This document shows, in pieces, positions 52,039 to 60,550 of a DNA stretch of 64,000 nt. This stretch comes from Betaproteobacteria bacterium (GTDB lineage: Bacteria > Pseudomonadota > Gammaproteobacteria > Burkholderiales > Usitatibacteraceae). The position numbers were made by a program, and so were the translations under genes. How positions within the stretch are numbered: the first letter of the stretch is position 1; each line of letters opens with the position of its first letter. The notes beneath the pieces are model-generated. The model was not told where the DNA came from. It did no database searches and saw only the letters and a program-made list of their open reading frames with translations. Location: contig JAEUMY010000010.1 in NCBI GenBank assembly GCA_016791265.1, positions 124,001 to 188,000 on the forward strand, given 5' to 3'.

Positions 52039-52065
52039 CGGCCGACACCCGAAAGGTGCCGGCCG
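52039..52065 (-). terminator. Rho-independent-type hairpin after the receptor remnant
   Basis: CGGCCGACACC ... GGTGCCGGCCG stem with a GAAA-type loop, followed on the minus strand by CGTTTTG. Fits a terminator for the minus-strand receptor remnant. Confidence 0.55.
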
Positions 52066-52137
52066 GGGGGGCTGCGCAGATCAGTGTGAGTCTGATTGCT
52101 GTCAGTCAAGCTCCCGGAGTGACTGGCGGAGACCTCA

Positions 52138-52620
52138 TCAGAACAGGTAGGTGGCGGAGAACTGCCAGAGGCGTCCGCAGTTGGTGTGCAGCTCCGCGAA
52201 GCCCAGTTGGGTGAAATTGTTGTTGGTGGCATTGGTGGCGCTGAAGGGCGGCATGTAGTCCTGCGCGTTCTTGACCGCGGCCGAGGGCGTCAGGCTCTTC
52301 ATGCTGCGCCGGGATTGCCAATGAGCTGCTTCAGGGTCGGCATCTCGAACGACTTCGAGTACGAGGCGCGCATGGCGAGCGAGGGATTGAGCTCTCACTC
52401 GGTGCCGATCTTGGGGGTGGACAGGCGGCGGAGTCGTACTTGCCATAGCGCACTGCGGCCTGCACCTCTGGGGCGCGCGTTGCGGTAGTTGCGATCCTGG
52501 TCGGTGACCTTGGCCTCGCTGCTGAAGAGTCCCACTTGGTTGATGGTGCTGGCACCACTGCGGCGGATGTCTTCGCGGGTGATGATCTCGATGGACGCGG
52601 GGCCTTCGGCGCCGACGCAA
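52138..52620 (-). pseudogene. TonB-dependent receptor remnant
   Basis: The C-terminal part in one frame (NNNFTQLGFAELHTNCGRLW then QFSATYLF and stop) is the end of a TonB-dependent receptor barrel, and the N-terminal part in another frame (PASIEIITREDIRRSGASTI, NQVGLFSSE) is a plug domain. Less than 500 bp remain of a gene normally above 2 kb, with frameshifts and a large internal deletion. Confidence 0.82.
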
Positions 52621-52718
52621 TCCCCCGAAAACGGGGCGGGCCCGCGACCGCCTCAGGCCCGTGAGCGAGCCGGGTCATGCTAAATTCGTCTGTCGATGTG
52701 GTTCAGGGAGGCTCGGAC

Positions 52719-53399
52719 GTGCTGGACAAGCTGAAAAAGGTCATGAATGCCGATGTCGGCAAGGTCCTGAACGCCGACGTGGGCAAGGTGCTCAAGACGG
52801 ACGTAGGCAAGCTCTTGAAGACCGACCTGGCGGACCTGTTCGCGGACGAGGCATCGGCTGCGGAGGAAGCGCCGAAGAAAGTCGCGGGCACCATGCCCAG
52901 CAAAGCTGCGGATGCCCCCAAAGCTGATGACGACAATGGCCCGCCCACGGTGCCCGGCGATGGTCCAAACTCGCAAATGCCGGGCCAGCCGGCGCAGACC
53001 CGCCTCACCGAGGACATCGCTGTCCGCAAGGACTATGAGCGCCCCTACGGCCAGGAAATTTCCAATCTGCTGCCCATCAACGTGGGCGAATTCTCTCGCC
53101 CGGCCAACGAGCCTGCCGGCGCGCTGGCCACCGACCCGGCGCGCGCGTTCTACGCCGGCGGTGGGGCGAAGCTGGAAGTGGAGGTCGGCAGCTATTGGGA
53201 CGAAGACGAAGCGCTGGCTCGCATTCGAGTTCTGGAAGAAAAGTGCGCGTCGTCCAAACCCTCCCCGGACGGCACGTGGATGGTGGGCAAGTCGGACAAG
53301 GGCATCACGTTCGCCTGGCTGCGCGAGCACTACGTGTTCGCTGCGACCACGCAGGATGCGGCGGCGCTGATCCGCTTCCTGAAAACGTTTCCGTACTGA
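52719..53399 (+). CDS. Repeat-containing soluble protein of unknown function
   Basis: 226 aa from GTG 52719, chosen because AGGGAGG lies seven bases upstream; ATG 52677 is an alternative. Residues ~6-37 hold four tandem eight-residue units: NADVGKVL, NADVGKVL, KTDVGKLL, KTDLADLF. A Pro-rich linker follows, then a C-terminal domain (LEVEVGSYWDEDEALARIRV, KSDKGITFAWLREHYVFAAT) of unknown type. Confidence 0.68.
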   Translation: MLDKLKKVMNADVGKVLNADVGKVLKTDVGKLLKTDLADLFADEASAAEEAPKKVAGTMPSKAADAPKADDDNGPPTVPGDGPNSQMPGQPAQTRLTEDIAVRKDYERPYGQEISNLLPINVGEFSRPANEPAGALATDPARAFYAGGGAKLEVEVGSYWDEDEALARIRVLEEKCASSKPSPDGTWMVGKSDKGITFAWLREHYVFAATTQDAAALIRFLKTFPY

Positions 53400-53473
53400 T
53401 CGGTGGAGTTCAGCCGAGTTCGGTGAGGCGCAAAGCGACGAGCCGGATGCCGGCTGGAACGAGTTGTCGGGCA

Positions 53474-53869
53474 TCAGTGCCACAACCCAAGCACTAAACC
53501 AAAAAGCAAGAACTGCCCAACGTGATAGCCGCCATCGACGGCCCACAGCAACACGCTTCGCTGCGCGAACTGATAGTTGATCCCGAAGCACGCGGCCACA
53601 AAACCCAAACCGGCCACGAGTCCATAACCCAGCGCCGATGACAGTGGTGGATTCGGGCCGAGCCAGTAGGCAAAGGCCGCTGCCGCAACGACTGAAAGGA
53701 CAAGGCTGACGCCAAACACGCGGGCGGAGTGCCCGCGCTGCCCCTTGGGGTCCGACCCGTTCTCACGGTTCCAGAGGTTTCCGAACATCGCTGGCGAATA
53801 CCATAGCCCACCGAACGCGAAGCTCAATGCGGCAGCGACCAAGACGGCCCAGTAGTTGATCTCACTCAT
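53474..53869 (-). CDS. DUF1761 family membrane protein
   Basis: 131 aa from ATG 53869, strong GGAGAGAG upstream. Four membrane helices and the DUF1761 pattern NYWAVLVAAALSFAFGGLWY then SPAMFGNLWN. Common as a stand-alone small membrane protein in proteobacteria and in cassettes. Function unknown. Confidence 0.85.
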   Translation of the reverse strand: MSEINYWAVLVAAALSFAFGGLWYSPAMFGNLWNRENGSDPKGQRGHSARVFGVSLVLSVVAAAAFAYWLGPNPPLSSALGYGLVAGLGFVAACFGINYQFAQRSVLLWAVDGGYHVGQFLLFGLVLGLWH

Positions 53870-53900
53870 TTGCTCTCTCCTGATGCCCAACCATGTCACT

Positions 53901-53930
53901 GCCGGCACAGCGAATATTCGCCGTGCCGGC
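53901..53930. repeat. 30-bp extended palindrome, likely hairpin
   Basis: The 12-mer at 53910-53921 is flanked by GCCGGCAC and GTGCCGGC, forming a 30-bp inverted repeat with one mismatched pair, located just 3' of the 53997-54554 gene. It may act as a terminator or as a protein-binding site. Confidence 0.85.
53910..53921. repeat. GCGAATATTCGC palindrome copy 25
   Basis: Exact copy at the centre of the 30-bp inverted repeat. Confidence 0.97.
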
Positions 53931-53996
53931 TCACGCGAGAATGCCCATGCCCGCTGCCGCTTGTTGGAGCGAGCCCCTCAGCGCGAAACCAGGGAA

Positions 53997-54554
53997 CTAC
54001 AGTGACGCTTCACGAGGCTTGGCCGCAGCTCGCCAGACAAGTGCGAGAGACATCACCAACAACATGCTTGCGGAGATCGCAGCGGTCAAAAGCTTGACCT
54101 GGGTCGCGGTGCTGGCAACCACCGCATAGAACGGATTGAAGTTCTGGTCCAGCACCGTGATCACCGCCAACAAAGCGTTCTCCATCCACTCCATGGAGTA
54201 CATGACGCACGGCGCGATGGAGAGCGAGATCAGGGACCTCCTTGAGAGCCCGAGCCGGGATGCGAGCCAGCCAACGCAGAGCACAACCGCCGCGAAACCC
54301 AAGCTCGCTATCACCAGATCCAGCGCCTGAAAATGCAGGTACTCCAAGCGGCCAATCGGACCCAGCCGGGCCGACTGCGCAGCAATGTCCACCGCTTCAT
54401 AGCCAAAGCTCTCTTCGACCAAGGGCTTTCCGGACTGGATCCGAATCGACGAGTAGACGCCCCAGTTGAAGGCCGCATAGGCGGCGCCGATCCATGCGCC
54501 CAGCACGGCCAACACGACCGCACCCGACGGTCGTCGCGCATCGACCGCGCTCAC
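53997..54554 (-). CDS. Membrane protein of unknown function
   Basis: 185 aa with four or five membrane helices (VVLAVLGAWIGAAYAAFNWG, LVIASLGFAAVVLCVGWLAS, LISLSIAPCVMYSMEWMENA). Coupled to the upstream DUF6958 gene by ATGA. No family recognised. Confidence 0.68.
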   Translation of the reverse strand: MSAVDARRPSGAVVLAVLGAWIGAAYAAFNWGVYSSIRIQSGKPLVEESFGYEAVDIAAQSARLGPIGRLEYLHFQALDLVIASLGFAAVVLCVGWLASRLGLSRRSLISLSIAPCVMYSMEWMENALLAVITVLDQNFNPFYAVVASTATQVKLLTAAISASMLLVMSLALVWRAAAKPREASL

Positions 54555-54889
54555 GCGCGCCTCACCAGTCGCTGCGGGGATCCGGGCAGGCGCCGCACCA
54601 GCCCCCGGACCTCCAGATCAAGCTTGACCGTTGTGGCGTACCAACTGAGCGACCCCAGTTGGCCAATTGCGTCAGGCGCCATCTGCGAAGCAATCAGACC
54701 CGGCAAATCCTGGAAGCGCACGCCCGGGCCATCAACGGGAAGCACTGCGAGCACGGCGTCGCGGACGACCTCGTACTTCCATGCATCAATGCTCACGGGT
54801 TGCTTGCCCGGAGTGGGGGTTTGGCACACGACCCGGTCGCGTCCGGGGACGGTGGCGAATTTCTTGCGAATAAAAGGATTGGACGACAT
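54551..54889 (-). CDS. DUF6958 family protein
   Basis: 112 aa from ATG 54889. Matches the DUF6958 pattern: GKQPVSIDAWKYEVVRDAVL, LPVDGPGVRFQDLPGLIASQ, WYATTVKLDLEVRGLVRRLP, which looks like a small winged-helix domain. Function unknown. It is divergent from the LysR gene, which may regulate this pair. Confidence 0.72.
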   Translation of the reverse strand: MSSNPFIRKKFATVPGRDRVVCQTPTPGKQPVSIDAWKYEVVRDAVLAVLPVDGPGVRFQDLPGLIASQMAPDAIGQLGSLSWYATTVKLDLEVRGLVRRLPGSPQRLVRRA

Positions 54890-55021
54890 CGGGCGCCTCC
54901 ACATGGCTCAAGCGGGCTCCGCTGAGCTGACATCGGAATTGATCACCGCACTGCACGGCTTCGGTAGTCCACACCGTAAGCCGGCGGCATTGTTGAATCA
55001 ATCGCAATAAAATGCACGTTT
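54890..55021. promoter_or_regulatory. Divergent promoter region lysR / DUF6958 operon
   Basis: 132 bp. As in most LysR systems the regulator is transcribed away from its likely target. Near 54995-55010 the AT-rich stretch GTTGAATCAATCGCAATAAA could hold the LysR T-N11-A site, but no clear dyad was confirmed. Confidence 0.45.
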
Positions 55022-56014
55022 ATGCTGAAACTCTCAAACAATGTCACGCTGCGACATATTCGCGCCTTCGAGATGCTGGCGCGAGAGGGATCGTTCGTGG
55101 CCACGGCGCGCGCGATGAACATGACGCCTTCGGCACTGACGGCGTGCATCAAGCAGTTGGAACACGCGCTGTCAGTTCGTTTGTTCGACCGCACCACCCG
55201 AAGCGTCGCGCTTACCGCGGCAGGGCGAGAGTTTTGCGGCGACGCGCTGCGCATTCTGCGCAGCGTCGATGAGTCGGTGGAGCGGGTGCGCGCGATAGGC
55301 CGCGGCATGCGTGGCAGTGTGCGCGTCGCCGCGATCCCGTCGGTGATGCACGTGCTGGTCTTGCCAGCCGTCGAGCGTCTGGTCCACGGGTATCCCGAGA
55401 TCAGAGTGGAGCTGCTTGAAATGCGCGGCGCGGCATTGAGCGAGTCGGTACGCGACGGCGTGGCGGACTTTGGAATCGCCGGCATGATGCAGCCTGTGCC
55501 AGGCGTCGAAGCCCAGCACTTGTTCACGGACGTCCTTGGCCTGATCGCGCCAGCCACACACCCGCTGTTCCGCATGCGTCGACTGGGGTGGGAGGCGTTG
55601 GCGGGGCAGCGTTTCGTCGGACTCACCGGCGATACCGTGACGCGCAGCCTTTTGCGCCAGGCAGCGAACGCACCGGCCTCGTTGTTCTCGCCGCAATTCG
55701 AAACGGACAGCAATTTGGCGATGGCGCGCATTCTGGAACGAGGACTCGCTGTATGCGTCCTCAGCGCGATGTCATCGCATCACCCTGCGTTCGCGCCGTT
55801 CCGCTTCCGGGTGGTCGAAGGTCCCGTCATTCCGCGCTCAATGTGTCTGCAAACGCGCGCGCAGCGCTCAATCTCCCCGGTCTCGCAGGCACTGTTGGCG
55901 CAGATACGGCATGAACTCAAATGCTTGTCGCTCACCCGCATGGCCCGCAAGAGCGACGTCTGTCGAAGTCCGATTGAGTGGACGCCTCGTCGCGCACCGC
56001 AGCGCCACGAATGA
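55022..56014 (+). CDS. LysR family transcriptional regulator
   Basis: 330 aa. N-terminal LysR winged HTH (LRHIRAFEMLAREGSFVATA, SALTACIKQLEHALSVRLFD, RTTRSVALTAAGREF) and a periplasmic-binding-protein-like effector domain (LPAVERLVHGYPEIRVELLE). The C-terminal ~20 residues are an extra basic tail. Likely regulator of the divergent DUF6958/membrane-protein operon. Effector unknown. Confidence 0.93.
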   Translation: MLKLSNNVTLRHIRAFEMLAREGSFVATARAMNMTPSALTACIKQLEHALSVRLFDRTTRSVALTAAGREFCGDALRILRSVDESVERVRAIGRGMRGSVRVAAIPSVMHVLVLPAVERLVHGYPEIRVELLEMRGAALSESVRDGVADFGIAGMMQPVPGVEAQHLFTDVLGLIAPATHPLFRMRRLGWEALAGQRFVGLTGDTVTRSLLRQAANAPASLFSPQFETDSNLAMARILERGLAVCVLSAMSSHHPAFAPFRFRVVEGPVIPRSMCLQTRAQRSISPVSQALLAQIRHELKCLSLTRMARKSDVCRSPIEWTPRRAPQRHE

Positions 56015-56086
56015 TGCTCGCCGAACCATGCCCCGCGATCACACCGGATTGCGGGCGCGCTGATCCAGTGCCTGACCAACACTTCC

Positions 56087-56332
56087 CTACGGATCGTCCC
56101 GTTCGTTAGAGTCGCGGCTCATGTGGCGCCACGCCACGAGACAGCCGCCCACACCCAGCACCAGCATGAATGCCACGCCGAGAAGAAAGAGGCCGGGCTG
56201 ATCGCTGAAGCTCACGAAGAAATCACGGTGCTTGTCGCCGAGATTGATGACCCCGGCGAACATGGACTTCACGGCGTAGCCGATGGCGGCGACACCGAGA
56301 GCGCCAAGCATGAGCGCAGGGAAAGTCGTCAT
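56087..56332 (-). CDS. Small membrane protein
   Basis: 81 aa with two membrane helices (LMLGALGVAAIGYAVKSMFA and GLFLLGVAFMLVLGVGGCLV) and a polar middle (NLGDKHRDFFVSFSD). No family recognised. It lies downstream of the MDR gene with a palindrome between. Confidence 0.62.
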   Translation of the reverse strand: MTTFPALMLGALGVAAIGYAVKSMFAGVINLGDKHRDFFVSFSDQPGLFLLGVAFMLVLGVGGCLVAWRHMSRDSNERDDP

Positions 56333-56339
56333 GGTCGAT

Positions 56340-56351
56340 GCGAATATTCGC
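56340..56351. repeat. GCGAATATTCGC palindrome copy 26
   Basis: Exact copy between the MDR stop and the small membrane protein start. Confidence 0.97.
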
Positions 56352-57343
56352 TAACGCTTCGGCACCACCAATATCTTGCCGTCACGCTCGCCCGCGACCG
56401 CCGCAGCCACCGCCGCCTGGATGTCCTTCACGTCGAACGTCCGCGCCACCTTCGCGTGCAGCTTGCCCTTGGCGATGAGCGTGGTCAGCTCGCCATAGAG
56501 CGCCATTTGCTGCTCGCGGGTCGCCAGCTTGAACCACTTGGCCAGCCAGAATCCACGCAGGGTGATGTCGTTGAACACGAAATTCTTCGGCGACACCTGG
56601 CAGGGCTCGCCACTCATCATGCCGTAGTTGACCAGCGTTCCGCCGTTGACCAGGCAGCTTGCCAGGCGATCCGTGGCGCTGCCGCCGACGGCATCGATGC
56701 CGAGGCGAATATTCGCACCACCGGTCGCCTCCTTGACCCGCTTGGCCAGCCCCGGCCCATCGACCAGCACCACGTCGCCGCCCTGCGCCTTCACCCCTTC
56801 GACGGCCGACTGGCGCCGCACGATGTTGACCGTCTTCCACCCGCGAATATTCGCAAGCTGGATGAGATAGGACCCGACGCCGGAATTGGCCACGTTCTGG
56901 ATGATCCACTCGCCCGGTTCCAGCTTCACGAACTCGGTCAGCATGAGCGATGCGGTGGGCGGATTCACGGTCAGCATCGCGAGCTGCTGCGGATCGGCAT
57001 CATTGGGCAGCGGGATCAGCTTCGCTGCGGGCAAGACGATATGCGTGCTCCAAGTGCCGCTGCTGACCGGCAACAGAACAGTCTGGCCCACCGGCAGCTT
57101 GGTCACGTCATCAGCCACCTTCGCCACCCGGCCGACACCTTCGGCGCCGCCGATGGCCGGCAGCGGCGGCAGCATGCCGTATTCACCCGTGAGCGTCAGC
57201 ACGTCGGAGGGATTGATGGGCGCCGCCAGCACCTCGACCAGTACCTGGCCGGGTTGCAGATCAGGGATCGGCATCTCGACCGGGGCGATCACATCCTGCG
57301 GCACGGGGCCGCGTTGTTCGTATTGCGCGCGAATCATGGTCAT
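56351..57343 (-). CDS. MDR family zinc-independent quinone/2-enoyl reductase
   Basis: 330 aa from ATG 57343. Medium-chain dehydrogenase/reductase of the MECR/ETR-like branch: VEVLAAPINPSDVLTLTGEY, GGAEGVGRVAKVADDV, WIIQNVANSGVGSYLIQLAN in the NADPH-binding Rossmann fold. The usual structural-zinc cysteines are absent. Likely reduces 2-enoyl thioesters or quinones. It carries two exact palindromes 138 bp apart, both read A-N-I-R (LANIRG inside the cofactor-binding helix and GGANIRL). Confidence 0.9.
   Translation of the reverse strand: MTMIRAQYEQRGPVPQDVIAPVEMPIPDLQPGQVLVEVLAAPINPSDVLTLTGEYGMLPPLPAIGGAEGVGRVAKVADDVTKLPVGQTVLLPVSSGTWSTHIVLPAAKLIPLPNDADPQQLAMLTVNPPTASLMLTEFVKLEPGEWIIQNVANSGVGSYLIQLANIRGWKTVNIVRRQSAVEGVKAQGGDVVLVDGPGLAKRVKEATGGANIRLGIDAVGGSATDRLASCLVNGGTLVNYGMMSGEPCQVSPKNFVFNDITLRGFWLAKWFKLATREQQMALYGELTTLIAKGKLHAKVARTFDVKDIQAAVAAAVAGERDGKILVVPKR
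56705..56716. repeat. GCGAATATTCGC palindrome copy 27
   Basis: Exact copy in the MDR gene (GANIRL). Confidence 0.97.
56843..56854. repeat. GCGAATATTCGC palindrome copy 28
   Basis: Exact copy in the MDR gene (LANIRG). Confidence 0.97.
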
Positions 57344-57373
57344 GTCTGGTCTCTTGCGAACGGGTTCAACATC

Positions 57374-57447
57374 GTAGCCCGGATGGAATGCAAGGGAATC
57401 CGGGGGGCAGTGCGGTCCCGGATTCCGCTGCACTGCATCCGGGCTAC
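57374..57447. repeat. REP-like inverted repeat
   Basis: Arms of about 31 nt: GTAGCCCGGATG... and ...CATCCGGGCTAC, with GGGAATCCGGG / CCCGGATTCC inside. This sequence family is common between proteobacterial genes. It lies 3' of the DUF885 gene, upstream of the MDR gene, and a one-mismatch palindrome (GCGATTATTCGC, 57454) follows it. Confidence 0.85.
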
Positions 57448-57469
57448 GCCTTTGCGATTATTCGCAACC

Positions 57470-59287
57470 TCACTTCAGTCCGTAGAACTTTTTCTGTCCC
57501 GCGATCCACTCCTCGATCAGCTGATCCAGCACATCCAGCGGCAGTGAGCCGTTGTCGAGTACCGCGTTGTGGAACTTGCGCAGGTCGAACTTCTCGCCCA
57601 GTGCGGCCTCCGCCTTCCTGCGCAACGCCTTGATGCGCAGTTCACCGATCTTGTACGAAAGCGCCTGGCCCGGCCAGACGATGTAGCGGTCAGTCTCGGC
57701 TTCCGCAAACGCACGGGTGATGCCGGCGTAGTCGACCAGGTACTGGATGGTCTGCTCGCGTGTCCAGCCATAGGCATGCAGGCCGGTATCCACCACCAGA
57801 CGTGCCGCGCGATGCATCTCGGCGGAGAGGCGGCCGTAGTAGGAGTACAGGTCGTCGTAGAAGCCCATTTCCTCGCCGAGATACTCCGAATACAGGCCCC
57901 AGCCCTCGCCGAACGCACTATAGCCGCCGTACAGGCGCTGGTTGGGCAGGCCCTTCAATTCCTGCTGGCGGGCATTCTGCAGGTGATGGCCGGGCACGGC
58001 TTCATGCAGCAGCACGGCGGCCATCCAGTGCTTGGGCCGGGTGCGTGGATCGTTGGTATTCGCCTCGAAGTAGCCCGCGCGTGAACCGTCAGCCGCGCCG
58101 GAGTTGTAGCGCTCCGGGTTGGCGCCCTCCGAGGCATCCATCGGACGGATGCCGTACGGCAGGCGCGGCAGCTCGGTGAAGTACTGCGGCATCAACGCAT
58201 CCGCGCGCTTGGCGAGATCGCGGTAGTAGCCCAGCATCTCGGCCGCCGTCTTGAAGAAGTTGAAGTCTGCTGTGTTGAGGTGCTGGTTGAAGGCCACGCG
58301 ATCACCTTTGAAGCCGATCTTGGCGATGGTTTTGTCCATCTCGGCGCTGATTCGCTTCACTTCAGCGAGCCCCAACTCATGCACTTCCTTGGCAGTCATG
58401 CGGGTCGTGGTGGAGTCGGCCACGAGCATGTCGTAGTAGCGCGCGCCGCCCGGCAGCTTGCCAGCCGCCAGTTCGGTGCGGGCACCCGGCAGATAGGTGT
58501 CACGCAGGTACTTCTGCAAGCGCAGAAAGGCAGGATTCACCTTTTCCCCCACCGCAGCCCGACCCTGCTCGGCCAGACGCTTCCTGTCCTCCTCGCGAAT
58601 ATTCGCAGGGAAACGGGTGAACGGCGCGAACATGGGATGCTTGTCCACATCGGCCGAGATGAATTGGTTCAGCATGTCCGGCACGCGGAGCATCGCCGCG
58701 CGCGGCGCGACCCAGCCGGATTTCAAACCGAGTGACAGCCACGCCTCCGTTTGCTGCAACTGGGTGGGCAGGGCATTCAGGCGCTGCAGGAAATTCTCGT
58801 AGTCCGTCACATTGCGAAACGGTGTCGTGCGCAACAGCATGCCCCACGTGCGATTGGGACCGTGCATCGGCGAGATCGGCAGCCAGCCGTCGCCGAATCC
58901 GCCGGCGAAAGGCAGATCGCCGAACATCGCGCCCTGCTCGATCTGCCGGCCCCAGCCGTACATCATGATGTCGTACGAGATGCGCTCCTGACCCTGCAGC
59001 TCCTTGGCGTCGATGGCTTTCAGACGCTCGTGGAAGCGCTTCATCTGGGCCTTGCGCGCCTGCGCCGCAGCGACACTCATGTCGCGTAGTTGATCGTTGT
59101 AGCGATGGTCGCCACGCATGGTCGCCGACTCGGGACTCTCGCGGGTCTGCCATGCCCAGTGCTCGTTCAAGAGCGTGTGAAGCTGCAGGCTGGGGGTGTT
59201 CTTCACCACGGGCGACAGCGCCGGGGCAGCGAGCGACAGCGACAGCAAGCCAGCGGCGAGGCCGGGCAGCATCAGTTTGCGCAACAT
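57470..59287 (-). CDS. DUF885 family exported metallopeptidase-like protein
   Basis: 605 aa, signal peptide LMLPGLAAGLLSLSLAAPAL. DUF885 signature: an HEXXH-type motif VLLHEAVPGHHLQNARQQEL, GYSAFGEGWGLYSEYLGEEM and the helix-rich remainder. Members of this family are predicted zinc carboxypeptidase-like enzymes of the outer periplasm. One exact palindrome at 58595 (PANIRE). Confidence 0.92.
   Translation of the reverse strand: MLRKLMLPGLAAGLLSLSLAAPALSPVVKNTPSLQLHTLLNEHWAWQTRESPESATMRGDHRYNDQLRDMSVAAAQARKAQMKRFHERLKAIDAKELQGQERISYDIMMYGWGRQIEQGAMFGDLPFAGGFGDGWLPISPMHGPNRTWGMLLRTTPFRNVTDYENFLQRLNALPTQLQQTEAWLSLGLKSGWVAPRAAMLRVPDMLNQFISADVDKHPMFAPFTRFPANIREEDRKRLAEQGRAAVGEKVNPAFLRLQKYLRDTYLPGARTELAAGKLPGGARYYDMLVADSTTTRMTAKEVHELGLAEVKRISAEMDKTIAKIGFKGDRVAFNQHLNTADFNFFKTAAEMLGYYRDLAKRADALMPQYFTELPRLPYGIRPMDASEGANPERYNSGAADGSRAGYFEANTNDPRTRPKHWMAAVLLHEAVPGHHLQNARQQELKGLPNQRLYGGYSAFGEGWGLYSEYLGEEMGFYDDLYSYYGRLSAEMHRAARLVVDTGLHAYGWTREQTIQYLVDYAGITRAFAEAETDRYIVWPGQALSYKIGELRIKALRRKAEAALGEKFDLRKFHNAVLDNGSLPLDVLDQLIEEWIAGQKKFYGLK
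58595..58606. repeat. GCGAATATTCGC palindrome copy 29
   Basis: Exact copy in the DUF885 gene, A-N-I-R frame. Confidence 0.97.
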
Positions 59288-59306
59288 GAAACGTCTCCTC
59301 GGTGGA

Positions 59307-60539
59307 TCACTGAATGGCCGATTCCAGCGCTGAAATCAGCCGATCGATTTCCTGCATCGAATTGTAGTGGGCGACGGATACTCTCACGACCCCGCCATGC
59401 GCCGCATTGATCCCGAGCGCCTCGCACAAATGGCGCGCGTAGAAATCGCCGAAGCGGATGCCGATCCCGTGCGGGTCCACGGCGCGCACGATGTCTTCGG
59501 AGCGCCTGCCGTGGACGACGAAGCTGATGGTGGGCATGCGGTCGCCGTCACGCACTTCCGGGCGGCCGATGACGCGAATATTCGTCTTTGTCGCAAGCCA
59601 GCTCAGCAGCCGCTCCGCCAGCACATCCTCATGCCGCGCAAAGACGTCGAACGCATGCTGCATGCGCTCGCGCCGCGACCCGCTCGCGCCAAACGACGTG
59701 CCCATGTCCACGAGATAGTCCGCGATGCCGGCGCAGCCATGCGAGAGCTCGAAGTTCACGTTACCCGGCTGCAGCTTGTAGGGCAGCACGTCGGACCCGA
59801 TGAAAAAGTGGTTGATGCCGGGCAGCGATTTCAACAGCTCATGCCGACCCCACAAGAGCGCATAGTGCGGCCCGAACACCTTGTAGAAACTGAACACCAC
59901 GATGTCCGCGCCGCTCGCCTGCACGTCCACCAGCCGGTGCGGCGCATACGCCACGGCGTCCACCGCCAGGCGCCCGCCCACCGCATGCACGCGCTTCGCC
60001 ACCTCGGCCACAGGGTTCACCGTGCCCAGCACGTTGGACGCCCAGGTCATCGCCACCCACTTGGTGCGCGGTGACAGCAGCTTGTCGAGTTCAGCCAGAT
60101 CGAGTTCCAGCGTCTCGCGATTCACCTTCCACATCTTCACCACCGCGCCAAAGCGCTCCAGCCGCTTCCAGCCGCCGATGTTGGCCTCGTGGTCCGTCTC
60201 GGTGACGATGATCTCGTCGCCGGGCTGGATAACATAGGAGAGTGCGCTCGTGAACTGGAACATGAGCCCGGTGGTCGAGCCGCCCATGACGATTTCCTCG
60301 TCATGGACTGCATTGACCATCTCCGCGATGGCCCGACGCGCGGCCAGCACCTTTTCGCTCGCGGCTTGTGACACGGCATAACTCGCGCCGAGCTGCACGC
60401 TCGTAGTGGTGAGGTAGTCGCGGATGCGATCCGCGACCCGGCCCAGCACCTGCGAACCGCCGGCGTTGTCGAGGAAGACGAAGCCGGAGGCGAGGGAGGG
60501 GAATTCGGCGCGGACTTGGGAGAGTTGTGATGGGGTCAT
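59307..60539 (-). CDS. Cysteine desulfurase-like aminotransferase class V protein
   Basis: 410 aa PLP enzyme. FVFLDNAGGSQVLGRVADRI at the N-terminus, ATP-like TETDHEANIGGWKRLERFGA, the catalytic Lys in VVFSFYKVFGPHYALLWGRH and LQPGNVNFELSHGCAGIADY. The class matches cysteine-desulfurase-like (CsdA/SufS-type) proteins but lacks an obvious catalytic Cys loop, so it may act on other amino acids. A one-mismatch palindrome (59574, TNIRV) lies in it. Confidence 0.88.
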   Translation of the reverse strand: MTPSQLSQVRAEFPSLASGFVFLDNAGGSQVLGRVADRIRDYLTTTSVQLGASYAVSQAASEKVLAARRAIAEMVNAVHDEEIVMGGSTTGLMFQFTSALSYVIQPGDEIIVTETDHEANIGGWKRLERFGAVVKMWKVNRETLELDLAELDKLLSPRTKWVAMTWASNVLGTVNPVAEVAKRVHAVGGRLAVDAVAYAPHRLVDVQASGADIVVFSFYKVFGPHYALLWGRHELLKSLPGINHFFIGSDVLPYKLQPGNVNFELSHGCAGIADYLVDMGTSFGASGSRRERMQHAFDVFARHEDVLAERLLSWLATKTNIRVIGRPEVRDGDRMPTISFVVHGRRSEDIVRAVDPHGIGIRFGDFYARHLCEALGINAAHGGVVRVSVAHYNSMQEIDRLISALESAIQ

Positions 60540-60550
60540 TGGTTACAGGG

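Noticed and set aside
55045..55062. GACATATTCGC near-match in the LysR gene
   Set aside because: It lacks the symmetric left arm and has more than one mismatch; it is probably chance in the coding sequence.
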